A stretch of 64,000 nt of DNA from Bifidobacterium pseudolongum subsp. pseudolongum DSM 20099. GTDB lineage: Bacteria; Actinomycetota; Actinomycetes; Actinomycetales; Bifidobacteriaceae. The translations under genes and the position numbers were made by a program. Location: the NCBI RefSeq assembly GCF_000771225.1, contig NZ_JDTZ01000002.1, positions 429,170 to 493,169 of the forward strand. Reading direction: 5' to 3'. Positions 22,454 to 31,940 of this stretch are shown in pieces. The notes below the pieces were generated by a model that ran no database searches, was not told where the DNA came from, and saw only the letters and a program-made list of their open reading frames with translations. Numbering within the stretch: position 1 is the first letter of the stretch; each line of letters starts with the position of its first letter.

Positions 22454-23851
22454 CTACTGCAGGATGGCCATGCACACGAAGTCGAGGATGAACAGCGCGG
22501 AGACGATCCAGACAATCGGATGCACCTCGCTCGCCTTCTTGCGGCACACCTTGACGATGCAGTAGGTGATGAAGCCGGCGGCGATGCCATAGCTGATCGA
22601 GTAGGCGAACGCCATGAACACCGAGGCGAAGAACGCCGGGATCGCTTCGCTGATGTCGTCCCAACGGACTTCCTTGAGCGAGGCTGCCATCATGCAGCCG
22701 ACGATGACGAGCACGCCCGCCGTCGCGGCGCTCGGCACAGCGGAGACAATCGGGGCGAAGAAAATCGACAGCGCGAAGAAACACGAGACGAACACCGAGG
22801 TGAGGCCGGTGCGGCCGCCCGCCGCGATGCCCGCGGATGATTCGACGTATGTCGTGGTGTTCGATGTGCCGCAGATCGCGCCGATCGACGTGGCCACGGA
22901 GTCGGCGAAGAGCGCCTTGTCCATCTTGGTCTTGAAGCCGGAGCCGTTCTCGGCCGATTCCTCGTCGGCCTTCGAGAAGATGCCGGTGCGGCGGCCGGTG
23001 CCGATGAACGTGCCGAGCGTGTCGAACACATCGGACATCGAGAACGCGAAGATCGTGACGAGCACGAGCGGCAGACGGCCCGGGTTCGAGAAGAGCGAAC
23101 CGAAGCCTTCGCCGGTGAACAGCGCGCCGAAGGTCTGCGGCAGCTGGCCGAAGGCCTCGCCGATCGAAATGGACTGGTTCATGGTGGTCAGGCCCATGGG
23201 GATGCCGATGACCGTGGTGATGGCGATGGCGAGCAGCATGCCGCCCTTGACCTTGAGGATCGTGAAGACGATGACGAGCAGCAGTCCAATGAGGAACAGC
23301 CACAGGGTCGGGTTGTTGAACGTGGCCAGACCCGGCGTGGCACCCGTGGCCAACCCCTTGCCTGCCGACTCGGCGTCCTTGGTGGAGAACGTGATGAGGT
23401 CCACATTGAGCAGGCCCACGTATGCCACGAACAGGCCGATGCCGCCGCCAATCGCGTGCTGCAGCGCGTCGGGGATGGCGCGGATGATCATCTGGCGCAC
23501 CTTGGTGACCGTGATGAGGATGTTGATCAGACCGCACAGGAACACCATGCACAGCGTCTCCTGCCACGTGAATCCGAGGCCGAAGCAGACGGTGTAGGTG
23601 AAGAACGCGTTGAGGCCCATGCCCGGGGCGAGCGCATACGGCACGTTCGCGAAAAGGCCCATGATGAGCGTGCCGACGATGGACGCGATGATGGTGGCGA
23701 GGAAGACGCCACCCCACGGCATGCCGGTCTGCGATAGAATCTGCGGATTGACGATGATGATGTAGGACATCGCGAAGAACGTGGTGAGGCCGGCCATGAA
23801 TTCGGTCGACACGGACGTCCCGTTCTCTTTCAGATGGAAAAACTTCTCCAT
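22454..23851 (-). CDS. NCS2-family purine permease (AzgA/PbuG-like)
   Basis: A 465-residue integral membrane protein of the AzgA-like branch of NCS2 transporters (adenine, guanine, hypoxanthine). It begins MEKFFHLKENGTSVSTEFMAGLTTFFAMSYII, typical of that branch. It has the substrate-site segments APGMGLNAFFTY (TM3) and GTSNTTTYVESSAGIAAGGRTGL (TM8-10), and about 13 hydrophobic segments. It imports purine bases for salvage by proton symport. No purine riboswitch could be recognised in the 190 bases upstream. It is monocistronic. Confidence 0.92.
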   Translation of the reverse strand: MEKFFHLKENGTSVSTEFMAGLTTFFAMSYIIIVNPQILSQTGMPWGGVFLATIIASIVGTLIMGLFANVPYALAPGMGLNAFFTYTVCFGLGFTWQETLCMVFLCGLINILITVTKVRQMIIRAIPDALQHAIGGGIGLFVAYVGLLNVDLITFSTKDAESAGKGLATGATPGLATFNNPTLWLFLIGLLLVIVFTILKVKGGMLLAIAITTVIGIPMGLTTMNQSISIGEAFGQLPQTFGALFTGEGFGSLFSNPGRLPLVLVTIFAFSMSDVFDTLGTFIGTGRRTGIFSKADEESAENGSGFKTKMDKALFADSVATSIGAICGTSNTTTYVESSAGIAAGGRTGLTSVFVSCFFALSIFFAPIVSAVPSAATAGVLVIVGCMMAASLKEVRWDDISEAIPAFFASVFMAFAYSISYGIAAGFITYCIVKVCRKKASEVHPIVWIVSALFILDFVCMAILQ

Positions 23852-23994
23852 GGAAAACCTGTTTTTCTTCTCGTGAAACCTTCGTTATTGATGCCCGCCG
23901 GTACGGCGGAACAGCACGACGCTACCATGCGAATGTGTTCTGGATGTTGCAGGCCAACCGTCGTACCCTCCACATACTACGCCATGAGCGAACC

Positions 23995-24031
23995 AAAAGG
24001 CCCCTGTGCGGCATGCATCCGCACAGGAGCC
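23995..24031 (-). terminator. Rho-independent terminator after pstB
   Basis: The stem GGCTCCTGTGCGG/CCGCACAGGGGCC is followed by four T residues on the minus strand, 11 bases past the pstB stop. Confidence 0.85.
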
Positions 24032-24041
24032 TCACCCGCTG

Positions 24042-24821
24042 TCAGCCGAAATGGCCGGAGACGTAGCGTTCCGCCTCCTCGTTCTGCGGGTTGTTGAACA
24101 TGGTGGTGGTGTCCGCGAAATATTCGAGATGCCCCGGCTGCCCCACCGCCTTGAGGTTGAAGAACGCCGTGTAGTCGGCAATGCGCGCCGCCTGCTGCAT
24201 GTTGTGCGTGACGATCACGATCGTATAGTCCTGCTTGAGCTCGTTGATGAGGTCCTCCACGGCGAGCGTCGAAATCGGGTCGAGCGCGGAGCACGGCTCG
24301 TCCATCAGCAGCACCTGCGGATGCACGGCCACGGCGCGCGCGATGCACAGGCGCTGCTGCTGGCCGCCCGAAAGGCCGATGCCCGGGTTGTCGAGGCGGT
24401 CCTTGACCTCGTTCCACAGGTTGGCGCCACGCAGCGCCCACTCGACGAGGTCGTCGGCGTCGGACTTGGAGATGCTGCGGTTGTTGAGCGTGACGCCCGC
24501 GAGCACGTTCTGCCGGATAGACATGGTGGGGAACGGGTTCGGACGCTGGAAGACCATGCCCACGTCGCGGCGCACGGCCACCGGGTCGACGTCTTTCGCG
24601 TACAGGTTCTGCCCTTCGAGCAGCACTTCGCCGGTGCAGTACGCGCCCGGCGTGATCTCGTGCATGCGGTCGAGTGTGCGCAGCACGGTCGATTTGCCGC
24701 AGCCGGACGGCCCGATGAACGCGGTGACCTTGTTCGCTTCGATGTTGAGGTTGACGTCTTCGACTGCGAGGAACGACCCGTAGTAGATGTTGAGATGGTT
24801 GACGTCGATATGCTGTCCCAT
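24042..24821 (-). CDS. pstB: Phosphate ABC transporter ATP-binding protein
   Basis: A 259-residue ATPase with Walker [11 protein letters not shown]-loop [13 protein letters not shown] (the PNPFPMS motif is diagnostic of PstB), signature [14 protein letters not shown], Walker B VLLMDEP and H-loop [11 protein letters not shown]. It powers high-affinity phosphate uptake. It is the last gene of pstSCAB, 31 bp after pstA. phoU, often next, is absent here. Confidence 0.97.
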   Translation of the reverse strand: MGQHIDVNHLNIYYGSFLAVEDVNLNIEANKVTAFIGPSGCGKSTVLRTLDRMHEITPGAYCTGEVLLEGQNLYAKDVDPVAVRRDVGMVFQRPNPFPTMSIRQNVLAGVTLNNRSISKSDADDLVEWALRGANLWNEVKDRLDNPGIGLSGGQQQRLCIARAVAVHPQVLLMDEPCSALDPISTLAVEDLINELKQDYTIVIVTHNMQQAARIADYTAFFNLKAVGQPGHLEYFADTTTMFNNPQNEEAERYVSGHFG

Positions 24822-24852
24822 TGGAAATCCTTCTGTTGCGTGGGGTCTGTGG

Positions 24853-25815
24853 CTACTTCTTCTTGGCGGAGAACACGCGCGCCACGATTCTGCCGATGAG
24901 GTTGAGGATGAGCACGAGCAGGATGAGCACGAGCGCCGCCGACCATGCGCGTTCCATGGGGATCGTGGTCACGCAGCCGGTGGCGGCGTCTGCGGCGCAA
25001 TTGGCGCGATACTTCGAATACTCCTGGTACACGTAGACGGGCAGCGTGGTCATCTCACCCGAGAAGAGGTTCATGTTCGTCGAGACGATGTAGCCTGCTG
25101 TCATGAGCAGCGGCGCCGTCTCGCCGATCACACGCGCGATCGCGAGGATCGAGCCGGAGACGATGCCGGGCAGAGCGGTGCGCAGCACAATCTTCGTGAT
25201 CGTGCGCTGTTTCGTCACGCCGAGGGCGAGCGACGCCTCACGCAGGTCGTTCGGCACGATCTTGAGCATCTCCTCGGTGGTTTTGACCACAGTGGGGATC
25301 ATGAGCAGGCTCAACGCGACCGATCCTTCGAAGCCGTTGATCGTGCCCGGGCCCACCACGAGCGCGAACATCGAGTAGGCGAACAGGCCGGCCACGATCG
25401 AGGGGATGCCGCTCATCACATCCACAAGCAGGTGGATCGTGGTGGCGAGCCGCGACTTGCCCGCGTATTCGATGAGGTACACCGCGCACATCACACCCAC
25501 CGGAATCGAGATGAGCATGGCGCCGAAGGTGATTTCGAGCGTGCCGATGATGGCGTGCAGGATGCCGCCATAGCCGCCCGACGGCGTGGGGTTGCCGCCG
25601 ATCACATTGGTCATGTTGTGCGAAAGGAAATCCCAGTTGAGGCGCGCCGCACCGCGCACGATCGTGGTCCACAGCAGCGAGATGAGCGGGATCAACGCCA
25701 CGATGAACGCGAGCACGATCAGTACGCGCATCACGATGTCTTTGCGTTTGCGTGCGGCGATGTACGAACGGGTGGGCTTGAATTTGTCGAAATCAATGGT
25801 TGGCTGGCTCATCAT
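24853..25815 (-). CDS. pstA: Phosphate ABC transporter permease PstA
   Basis: A 320-residue permease with six membrane segments. The EAA-like cytoplasmic loop [30 protein letters not shown] contacts PstB. The periplasmic/TM start region [22 protein letters not shown] is typical of PstA. Its ATG overlaps the pstC stop by 4 bp (ATGA), indicating translational coupling. Confidence 0.96.
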   Translation of the reverse strand: MMSQPTIDFDKFKPTRSYIAARKRKDIVMRVLIVLAFIVALIPLISLLWTTIVRGAARLNWDFLSHNMTNVIGGNPTPSGGYGGILHAIIGTLEITFGAMLISIPVGVMCAVYLIEYAGKSRLATTIHLLVDVMSGIPSIVAGLFAYSMFALVVGPGTINGFEGSVALSLLMIPTVVKTTEEMLKIVPNDLREASLALGVTKQRTITKIVLRTALPGIVSGSILAIARVIGETAPLLMTAGYIVSTNMNLFSGEMTTLPVYVYQEYSKYRANCAADAATGCVTTIPMERAWSAALVLILLVLILNLIGRIVARVFSAKKK

Positions 25816-26792
25816 TTGCCCGCTTTCTCAGTAATGCGACGCGCCAGAAGGTTCACGAGGAACGTCAGCACGAATAGCACCAGACCGGTGCCGATCAGCA
25901 CCGAGACGCCGATGGAATCGGCCTCGGGGTATTGCGCGGCGATGTTGGCCGCGATCGTCTGGTCCTGCGAGGCCTGCAGCAGTTTGAACGAATACTTGAG
26001 CCCCGGCGAGAGGATCATCAGCACGGCCATCGTCTCGCCGAGCGCACGGCCCAAACCGAGCATGGACGCGGAGACGATGCCGGATTTGCCGAAGGGCAGC
26101 ACGGCGAGCTTGATCATCTCCCATTTGGTGGCGCCGAGGCCGAGCGCCGCCTCTTCGAGCAGCTTGGGGGTCTGCTGGAAGATGTCGCGCGCCATCGACG
26201 TGATGATCGGCAGGATCATGATTGCGAGCACGAGCGCCACAGTGGCCACGGTGCGCGGCGGGTTGGAGGCCGGCCCGGCGAACAGCGGGATCCAGCCGAG
26301 GTACTGCGCCACCCAATTCCAGAACGGGTAGATCGACGGCACGAGCACGAGCCCGCCCCACAGGCCGTAGATGACCGACGGGATGGCTGCGAGCAGGTCG
26401 ACGATGTAGCTGAGCACGGCGGCCAGGCGGCGCGGCGCGTAATGCGAGATGAACAGCGCGATACCGATCGAGACGAAGAACGCGATGACGAGCGCGAGCG
26501 CCGCCACGAGCACGGTGCCGAACAGCAGCGGCCCGACATAGCCCCAGAAACTGTGGGCCTTGCCGCCGGTGAACTTGCTGATCGTCTCGCTGTTGGCGGC
26601 CTGGTCGCCGCCGATGAGCGGCCACGCCTGCACGAGCAGGAACATGGCGACCGCGGCGAGCACGACGAGGATCAGTATGCCGCACGCGACGGCGATGCCT
26701 TTGAACACCTTGTCCGCCTGCTTGCCCGCGACGGGCGCGGTGAGCGTGGATTCGCCCAGCCCTGGGGACGGCTGTGATGTGGTTGTGGTCAT
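25812..26792 (-). CDS. pstC: Phosphate ABC transporter permease PstC
   Basis: A 326-residue permease. The first membrane segment is at residues 25-55, followed by the PstC-typical FWGYVGPLLFGTVLVAALAL. The coupling loop is LEEAALGLGATKWEMIKLAVLPF. I use the ATG at 26792, which has GTGAGG six bases upstream. A GTG at 26804 overlapping the pstS stop (GTGA) is an alternative start and would also mean coupling. Confidence 0.96.
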   Translation of the reverse strand: MTTTTSQPSPGLGESTLTAPVAGKQADKVFKGIAVACGILILVVLAAVAMFLLVQAWPLIGGDQAANSETISKFTGGKAHSFWGYVGPLLFGTVLVAALALVIAFFVSIGIALFISHYAPRRLAAVLSYIVDLLAAIPSVIYGLWGGLVLVPSIYPFWNWVAQYLGWIPLFAGPASNPPRTVATVALVLAIMILPIITSMARDIFQQTPKLLEEAALGLGATKWEMIKLAVLPFGKSGIVSASMLGLGRALGETMAVLMILSPGLKYSFKLLQASQDQTIAANIAAQYPEADSIGVSVLIGTGLVLFVLTFLVNLLARRITEKAGK

Positions 26793-26800
26793 GGCTGGCC

Positions 26801-27919
26801 TCACTTTGCGTTGATGGCGTCGACCGACTGCCGCACGGTCTTCGCCACGTTATCGGGCAACGGCGCCGAACCGGTGGCGCTCATCGCGTCTTGCTGCCCC
26901 TTGTCGCTGACCACGTACCCCAACCATGATTTGGCGAAGCGCGCGGTGTTGGCGTCGGAGTACACCGGGCATGCGATGTCGTAGGAGACGAGCACGATCG
27001 GGTACGCCCCCTCTGCCGTGGTCGTGTGGTCGATGTCGAGCACCACGCGGTGCTCGCCTTTGGCCTCGCTGCTGAGCGAGGCGTTCGCCACGGCCTTCGA
27101 GGCCGCTTCCGCCGAGATGTCGGTGTAGCCGTCGCCCACCTTGATCGAGATGGTGCCGAGGCCGCCGGCCTGCGAATAGTCCGAATAGCCGATCGTGCCG
27201 TCGGCCTGGTCGATCGTGCTGATCACGCCCGACGTGCCTTTGGCGCCCTGCCCCACGTCGTTGGGCCAGTTCTCGGAAAGTTTGTGGGGCCAGTCGCCCG
27301 GCGCGGCCGCCTTGAGGTATTCGACGAAGTTGAGGGTGGTGCCGGATTTGTCGGAACGGTGCACCACGGTGATCGGCGTGGCCGGCAGGTCGAGGTCGGG
27401 GTTCTGCTTGGCGATCGCCGTGTCGTTCCACATGGTGATCTTGCCGTTGAAGACCTTGGCCACGGTGGCCGCGTCCATGTTCACATGCTTGCCGGCGTCG
27501 GAGACACCGCGCAGGCGGAACACGATCGCGAGCGGCGAGATGTAGACCGGCACGTCGAACGCGGTCTGCCCCGCGCACACCTTCTTGGACTGTTCCACCT
27601 GTTCGTCGTCGAGCGGTTTGTCCGACCCGGCCCACACGGTGGCGCCGGTGAGGAACGTGGTGACGCCCGCGCCCGAACCGGAGGGGTTGTATGAGATCTT
27701 CGCGTTGGGATTGCTCTTCTGGTAGCCGGCGATCCACGCTTCCACAGCGGTCTGCTGCGATGAGGCCCCCGCGCCCGCGAAGCTGCCCGAGATCGACGAG
27801 GCGTTGGCTTGCGGTGTCTGGGAGGGATCGACGTTGTCCCCGCATGCGGCGAGCGCGCACGTCAGTGACAACGCGCTCAGTGCCGCGATGCAGCGGCGCG
27901 GTGTCTGCGTTCGCATCAT
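26801..27919 (-). CDS. pstS: Phosphate ABC transporter substrate-binding lipoprotein PstS
   Basis: A 372-residue precursor with signal peptide and lipobox LAAC (Cys about residue 24). Phosphate-site loops are GAGASSQQ, the SGSGAGVTTF segment, and RSDKSGTTLNFVEYL. The frame is open upstream to 28201, but the ATG pair at 27914-27919 follows AAAGGGAAGA and starts a normal signal peptide. It captures phosphate outside the membrane for PstCAB. Phosphate control is predicted from the PHO-box-like repeat about 130 bases upstream. Confidence 0.96.
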   Translation of the reverse strand: MMRTQTPRRCIAALSALSLTCALAACGDNVDPSQTPQANASSISGSFAGAGASSQQTAVEAWIAGYQKSNPNAKISYNPSGSGAGVTTFLTGATVWAGSDKPLDDEQVEQSKKVCAGQTAFDVPVYISPLAIVFRLRGVSDAGKHVNMDAATVAKVFNGKITMWNDTAIAKQNPDLDLPATPITVVHRSDKSGTTLNFVEYLKAAAPGDWPHKLSENWPNDVGQGAKGTSGVISTIDQADGTIGYSDYSQAGGLGTISIKVGDGYTDISAEAASKAVANASLSSEAKGEHRVVLDIDHTTTAEGAYPIVLVSYDIACPVYSDANTARFAKSWLGYVVSDKGQQDAMSATGSAPLPDNVAKTVRQSVDAINAK

Positions 27920-28050
27920 CAGTCTTCCCTTTCGTTCATGATGATTCGGCCGGGGCTCCGTACCGCCCGACGCGCGCCGCGCACGGGCGGGCATGGCTGC
28001 CCCACCGTTTTCACAGTCTATAGGGTGCGCGCGGGCCATGTGCGCGGTTA

Positions 28051-28068
28051 GGTGAACGGAAGTTGAAT
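28051..28068 (-). promoter_or_regulatory. PHO-box-like direct repeat upstream of pstS
   Basis: On the minus strand ATTCAAC-N4-GTTCACC forms two 7-base units 11 bp apart. This matches the actinobacterial PhoP box pattern, whose consensus unit is GTTCACC. A plausible -10 (TATAGA, complement of 28018-28023) follows toward pstS. The box begins 3 bases past the response-regulator stop, so pstSCAB gets its own promoter. Confidence 0.7.
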
Positions 28069-28070
28069 TT

Positions 28071-28778
28071 TCACACGCGCGCCGGATCGTCGATTTTGTA
28101 GCCCAAGCCGCGCAATGTGGTGAGTATGCGGGGTTTGGACGGATCGGGCTCGATTTTCGCGCGGATGCGTTTGATGTGCACGTCGAGCGTCTTCGTGTCA
28201 CCGGTGTAGTCGGCGCCCCACACGTGGTCGATGATCTGCTGGCGCATCATCACACGCCCCTGGTTGCGCACGAGCAGTTCGAGCACCTCAAACTCCTTGC
28301 GTGGGAAGAACACAGGGCGGTCGTGCACATACACCTCATGCGAGGCGAGCAGCATGCGCACAGGCCCGCACACGAGTGGCACCTCGCGCGGCGGCTCAGC
28401 GGGCGGCGCGTCTGGCGCCGCGGCCCGCCGGCGCACGACCGCGTGCATGCGGGCGAGCAGCGCTCGGAACGAATACGGTTTGGTCACATAATCGTCGGCG
28501 CCGAGCTCAAGGCCGAGCACAACGTCGCTCTCCTCGCCTTTCGCGGTGAGCATGATGATGGGCACGGCGCTGCGCTCGCGCATGCGCCGGCACAACGTGA
28601 CGCCGTCGACGCCCGGCAGCATCACGTCGAGCAGCACAAAACCGAAACCGCCGGCCTGCCACATCTCCCACGCCTGCTCGCCGGTGGCGGCCGCCTCCAC
28701 CTCGTAGCCTTCGCGCATGAGCTGGTAGACGAGCGGCGCGCGGTACGAGACCTCGTCCTCCACGACAAGCACTTTCAT
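28071..28778 (-). CDS. OmpR-family response regulator (RegX3/PhoP-like)
   Basis: A 235-residue regulator. The receiver domain has acidic pocket VEDE, phosphorylated Asp in LLDVMLPG (about 52) and Lys in MLTAKGEE. A winged-helix DNA-binding domain follows, with FFPRKEFEVLELLVRNQGRV and the recognition helix KTLDVHIKRIRAKI. It overlaps the kinase stop by 4 bp (ATGA) and precedes pstS. By position and type it should bind the PHO box and activate pst on phosphate starvation, as RegX3/PhoP do in other actinobacteria. Confidence 0.92.
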   Translation of the reverse strand: MKVLVVEDEVSYRAPLVYQLMREGYEVEAAATGEQAWEMWQAGGFGFVLLDVMLPGVDGVTLCRRMRERSAVPIIMLTAKGEESDVVLGLELGADDYVTKPYSFRALLARMHAVVRRRAAAPDAPPAEPPREVPLVCGPVRMLLASHEVYVHDRPVFFPRKEFEVLELLVRNQGRVMMRQQIIDHVWGADYTGDTKTLDVHIKRIRAKIEPDPSKPRILTTLRGLGYKIDDPARV

Positions 28779-29902
28779 TGCGAATCCTCCCCTGTCGTAT
28801 CCGCGCGTGGCACGCGCACGGTGAACGTCGACCCCTGCCCCTCATGCGACCACACGCACAGCGCGCCGCCGCACGCCTGCACGTACCGTTGCGCGATCGA
28901 CAGGCCAAGCCCCGTACCGCCCGTTTCGCGCGAGCGCGCCGGGTCGACGCGGTAGAACCGTTCGAACACACGCTCAATCTGGTCCGCCGGAATGCCGATG
29001 CCATGGTCGACGACGCGCACGAGCACCTCGCCGGCATCCGCCGATATGTCGACGACGACCGTGCTGCCTTCGGGCGAATAGTTCACCGCGTTCTCGATGA
29101 GGTTCTTGACGGCGGTGACGAATCCGGCGCGGGGCCCCCGCACACATGGCGCGCCGGACGCCACGCGCTCGCGCACATGCAGGCTGACGGCGCGCGCCTG
29201 CGCCACGGCCTCTGTGCGTTCCGCCGCTTCACGCACGGCCGGCGTCACCGCGAACACGCTTGTCTCGGTGTCGCGCCGCTCGGAACGGCCCAGTTCGATG
29301 AGATTGTGCACCAGGGCGGTGAGCCGTTGCGATTCCACGAGGATGCGCTCGGCGAAATACGAGACGGATTGCGGGTCGTCGGGGGCGTCGCGGATCGTCT
29401 CGGCGAGCAAGGTGATTGCACCAATTGGTGTTTTGAGCTCATGCGAGACATTGCCCACGAAATCGCGCGCCATCGACTGCCAGCGTTCGTCCGCGCCGGC
29501 GTCGGCCACGAGCACGGCGCAGCGGTCGGAGTCCAACTGCCCCACGGCCACGCGCCAATGGCCGTGGTCCGCGCCGTGCGGCGAGTCGATGTCGCGCGTG
29601 CGCGGCTGGCCGTCGGCGAGCACGAGGTTCACCACGTCGCGGATCTGCGGCACGGCGAGCGCCCCATGCTCCACGATGCCCGCTTGCACGGCCCGTTCGT
29701 CGGCGAAAGACACACCTTGGCGCGCCTCGACGATGACGAGCGCCTCATCCAGCAGTGGGGCGAGGCGTTGCGCGCCGTCACCGGTGCGCGCACGCCCGGC
29801 CGTACCCGCGCGCGCGGCTCCGCGCCGGCCGCGGCGGTAGGCTACGAGCGAGCACAGCGCGCATGCGAGCACGCCGGCCGCGACTGCGAAGACCCACTCC
29901 AC
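28775..29902 (-). CDS. Sensor histidine kinase (SenX3/PhoR-like)
   Basis: A 375-residue kinase with one N-terminal membrane helix (VEWVFAVAAGVLACALCSLVAY), a degenerate PAS-like region, the H-box FVGNVSHELKTPIGAITLLAET, N-box NLIENAVNYSPEG and ATP lid GIGIPADQIERVFERFYR then GTGLGLSIAQ. The single-helix architecture and lack of an extracellular sensor resemble mycobacterial SenX3, which senses through the Pst/PhoU complex. The frame is open far upstream in the shadow of the nucleosidase gene. A GTG at 29902, 2 bases after that gene's stop, is the sensible start. Confidence 0.9.
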   Translation of the reverse strand: MEWVFAVAAGVLACALCSLVAYRRGRRGAARAGTAGRARTGDGAQRLAPLLDEALVIVEARQGVSFADERAVQAGIVEHGALAVPQIRDVVNLVLADGQPRTRDIDSPHGADHGHWRVAVGQLDSDRCAVLVADAGADERWQSMARDFVGNVSHELKTPIGAITLLAETIRDAPDDPQSVSYFAERILVESQRLTALVHNLIELGRSERRDTETSVFAVTPAVREAAERTEAVAQARAVSLHVRERVASGAPCVRGPRAGFVTAVKNLIENAVNYSPEGSTVVVDISADAGEVLVRVVDHGIGIPADQIERVFERFYRVDPARSRETGGTGLGLSIAQRYVQACGGALCVWSHEGQGSTFTVRVPRADTTGEDSQ

Positions 29903-29904
29903 GG

Positions 29905-30600
29905 CTACATGCGCCGCAGCATTGTGACGGCGATGTTCGCGGCGGTGTTGGCGTATTCGGAGATGTCGAAATCGCGGAACTCCTCGTAATCGGTGTCGGC
30001 GTTGTCGCTCATCGCGCGGATCACGAGCGCCGGCACGTCGTTGCGCGCCGCCACGTGCACGACGGCCGCGCCTTCCATCTCCACGGCGTCGGCGTGCGTG
30101 AGGCTGATCACGCGCTCGGTCTGTTCGGGCGAGTCGACGAAGTAGTTGCCCGACGCGATGATGCCGGTGATGTGGTTGATGCCCATCTCGCTCAACACGT
30201 CTTCGGCGAGCGCGACGAGGCGCGGGTCGGAGTGGAACTCCTCGGTGCAGGGCTTCCACTGGCCCACGAGGCGCATGTCGGTGTCGAGGTAGCGCAGCGT
30301 GCCGCCGAGCACGATGTCGTTGATGTGCAGTTCGGGGTTGAGGTTGCCGGCGATGCCGGAGAAGATCACGGCGTCGGGTTCGGCGCAGTCGATGAGGTAT
30401 TGCGTGGTGGCGGCCGCGTTCACGAGGCCCATGCCGCCGACGGCGATGACGACGTGCAGCGGTTCGCCGGCGTCCGTGGTGAGTTCGCCATGGAGCACGG
30501 CGAGGCTCGCGCGGTGCTCTTCGCGCACGTTCGTGCACACGTCGGCGATGTGCGCGGCCTCTTCTTCCAAGGCGGTGATGATGGCGATGCTACGGGGCAT
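29905..30600 (-). CDS. 5'-methylthioadenosine/S-adenosylhomocysteine nucleosidase
   Basis: A 231-residue hydrolase that cleaves MTA and SAH to adenine and the thioribose. Key residues are Glu in ITALEEEAAHI, Glu in AVEMEGAAVVHVA and Asp in RAMSDNAD, which match the catalytic acid/base set and ribose-binding site of Pfs/MtnN. It starts at ATG 30600 and ends 2 bases before the kinase start, so it is the first gene of a unit with the kinase and regulator. The metabolic link to phosphate sensing is not obvious. It also supports recycling of SAH and, where LuxS exists, AI-2 synthesis. Confidence 0.93.
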   Translation of the reverse strand: MPRSIAIITALEEEAAHIADVCTNVREEHRASLAVLHGELTTDAGEPLHVVIAVGGMGLVNAAATTQYLIDCAEPDAVIFSGIAGNLNPELHINDIVLGGTLRYLDTDMRLVGQWKPCTEEFHSDPRLVALAEDVLSEMGINHITGIIASGNYFVDSPEQTERVISLTHADAVEMEGAAVVHVAARNDVPALVIRAMSDNADTDYEEFRDFDISEYANTAANIAVTMLRRM

Positions 30601-30624
30601 GGTTCCTCGATTCGTTGATGGGTG

Positions 30625-31869
30625 TCAGTTCCAGCGGCGGGTGCGCACGGCTTCGGCGAGCTCGTGCAGCAGTTGTTCGGTGACGGGCCAGCTGAGGCAT
30701 TTGTCGGTGATCGACTTGCCGTAGACGAGCTGGTTGAGCGGCGCGGCCGGCTGGTTGCCCCCTTCGAGAAAGCTTTCCATCATGATGCCGGTGATGCCGG
30801 GTTCGCCTTGGGCCACGCGCCCGGCGATCTCACGCACGACATGCGCCTGGCGCACGTCGTCCTTGCCGGAGTTGCCGTGCGAGCAGTCGATGATCAGGCC
30901 GTGCGCGGCGGCCGAATCGGCGGGCATCTGCGCGCGGATCGCGTCCATGGATTGCGCCACCGACCCGGCGTCGTAGTTGGGGCCTGTGCTCGACCCGCGC
31001 AGCACGACATGGCAGTCCGGGTTGCCGATCGTCTCGACGGCGCATGCGCGGCCCATGTGGTCGATGCCGAAGAAGGTGTGTGGTTGGGCGGCGGCGAAGC
31101 AGCCGTTGACCGCGGCCTTGACCGAGCCATCAGTGGCGTTCTTGAAGCCGATTGGCATCGACAGCCCGCTCGCGAGCTGCCGGTGCACCTGGCTTTCGGT
31201 GTTGCGCGCGCCGATTGCGCCCCAGCTCACCGCGTCGGCGATGTACTGCGGGCTCGTGGGCTCCAGGAACTCGGTGGCCACCGCCAGCCCGGCTCCGAGC
31301 ACGTCGAGCAGTGTTTTGCGGGCGAGCAACAGTCCCTTTTGGATGTTGTGGCTGCCGTCGATGTCCGGGTCGTTGATCAGGCCTTTCCAACCCACCGTCG
31401 AGCGCGGTTTTTCGAAGTAGACGCGCATCACGATGAGCAGCTCGTTCTCCAGTTCGCGCCGCACACGCTCGAGCCGGTGCGCGTAGTCAAGTGCGGCTGC
31501 CGGGTCGTGCACCGAACATGGGCCGACGAGCACAAGCAGACGGTCGTCCTGCCCATACAGGCACGCGCGAATCTCGTCGCGCGACGAGGCGACGATATGG
31601 CGTGCGCGTGCATCGAGCGGCAGTTCCGACAGCACTTGCGCGGGTGTGGGCAGCGGGTCGAGCTCCATCACGCGGCGGTTGATGATGCGGTCGATGCCCA
31701 CTTCGTCTTCCCAACGCGGCAGGTCGTGCATGTCGGTGAGCGGATTGCCGCCTTCGGCCACGATCCGGTGCACGGCGTGCAGCTGCTCGGGCGTATAGGT
31801 CAGCGGCTTGCCTTGCGCGATGGCGCGTGCGTGGTCCTCGAACTGCGGCGTGTGCGGGTCGTGTGCCAT
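30625..31869 (-). CDS. 3-deoxy-7-phosphoheptulonate synthase (DAHP synthase), copy 1
   Basis: A 414-residue class I DAHP synthase that joins PEP and erythrose 4-phosphate at the entry to aromatic amino acid synthesis. It has LVGPCSVHDP, RVYFEKPRSTVGWKGLINDP, WGAIGARNTESQVHRQLASGLS, GFKNATDG and LRGSSTGPNYD, all diagnostic; the metal-binding Cys, His, Glu and Asp positions are kept. It is closely similar to copy 2 at 34052-35185. The N-terminal extension of about 60 residues is longer than in copy 2. The frame is open to 33573 only because of codon bias. It ends 24 bp before the nucleosidase start and could be co-transcribed with it. Confidence 0.93.
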   Translation of the reverse strand: MAHDPHTPQFEDHARAIAQGKPLTYTPEQLHAVHRIVAEGGNPLTDMHDLPRWEDEVGIDRIINRRVMELDPLPTPAQVLSELPLDARARHIVASSRDEIRACLYGQDDRLLVLVGPCSVHDPAAALDYAHRLERVRRELENELLIVMRVYFEKPRSTVGWKGLINDPDIDGSHNIQKGLLLARKTLLDVLGAGLAVATEFLEPTSPQYIADAVSWGAIGARNTESQVHRQLASGLSMPIGFKNATDGSVKAAVNGCFAAAQPHTFFGIDHMGRACAVETIGNPDCHVVLRGSSTGPNYDAGSVAQSMDAIRAQMPADSAAAHGLIIDCSHGNSGKDDVRQAHVVREIAGRVAQGEPGITGIMMESFLEGGNQPAAPLNQLVYGKSITDKCLSWPVTEQLLHELAEAVRTRRWN

Positions 31870-31940
31870 GGGCCGTGCTCCTCCTTCGCTGATTGCTGCC
31901 TCTACGATAACACCGTGCGGCGGCGCGACCGGCCCGCGCA

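Noticed and set aside
23852..24041. Purine riboswitch before the NCS2 permease
   Set aside because: I could not find the conserved three-way-junction core in the upstream bases.
24787..26331. Plus-strand 514-codon frame over pstA/pstC
   Set aside because: Antisense to genes with diagnostic Pst motifs; no start signals or domains.
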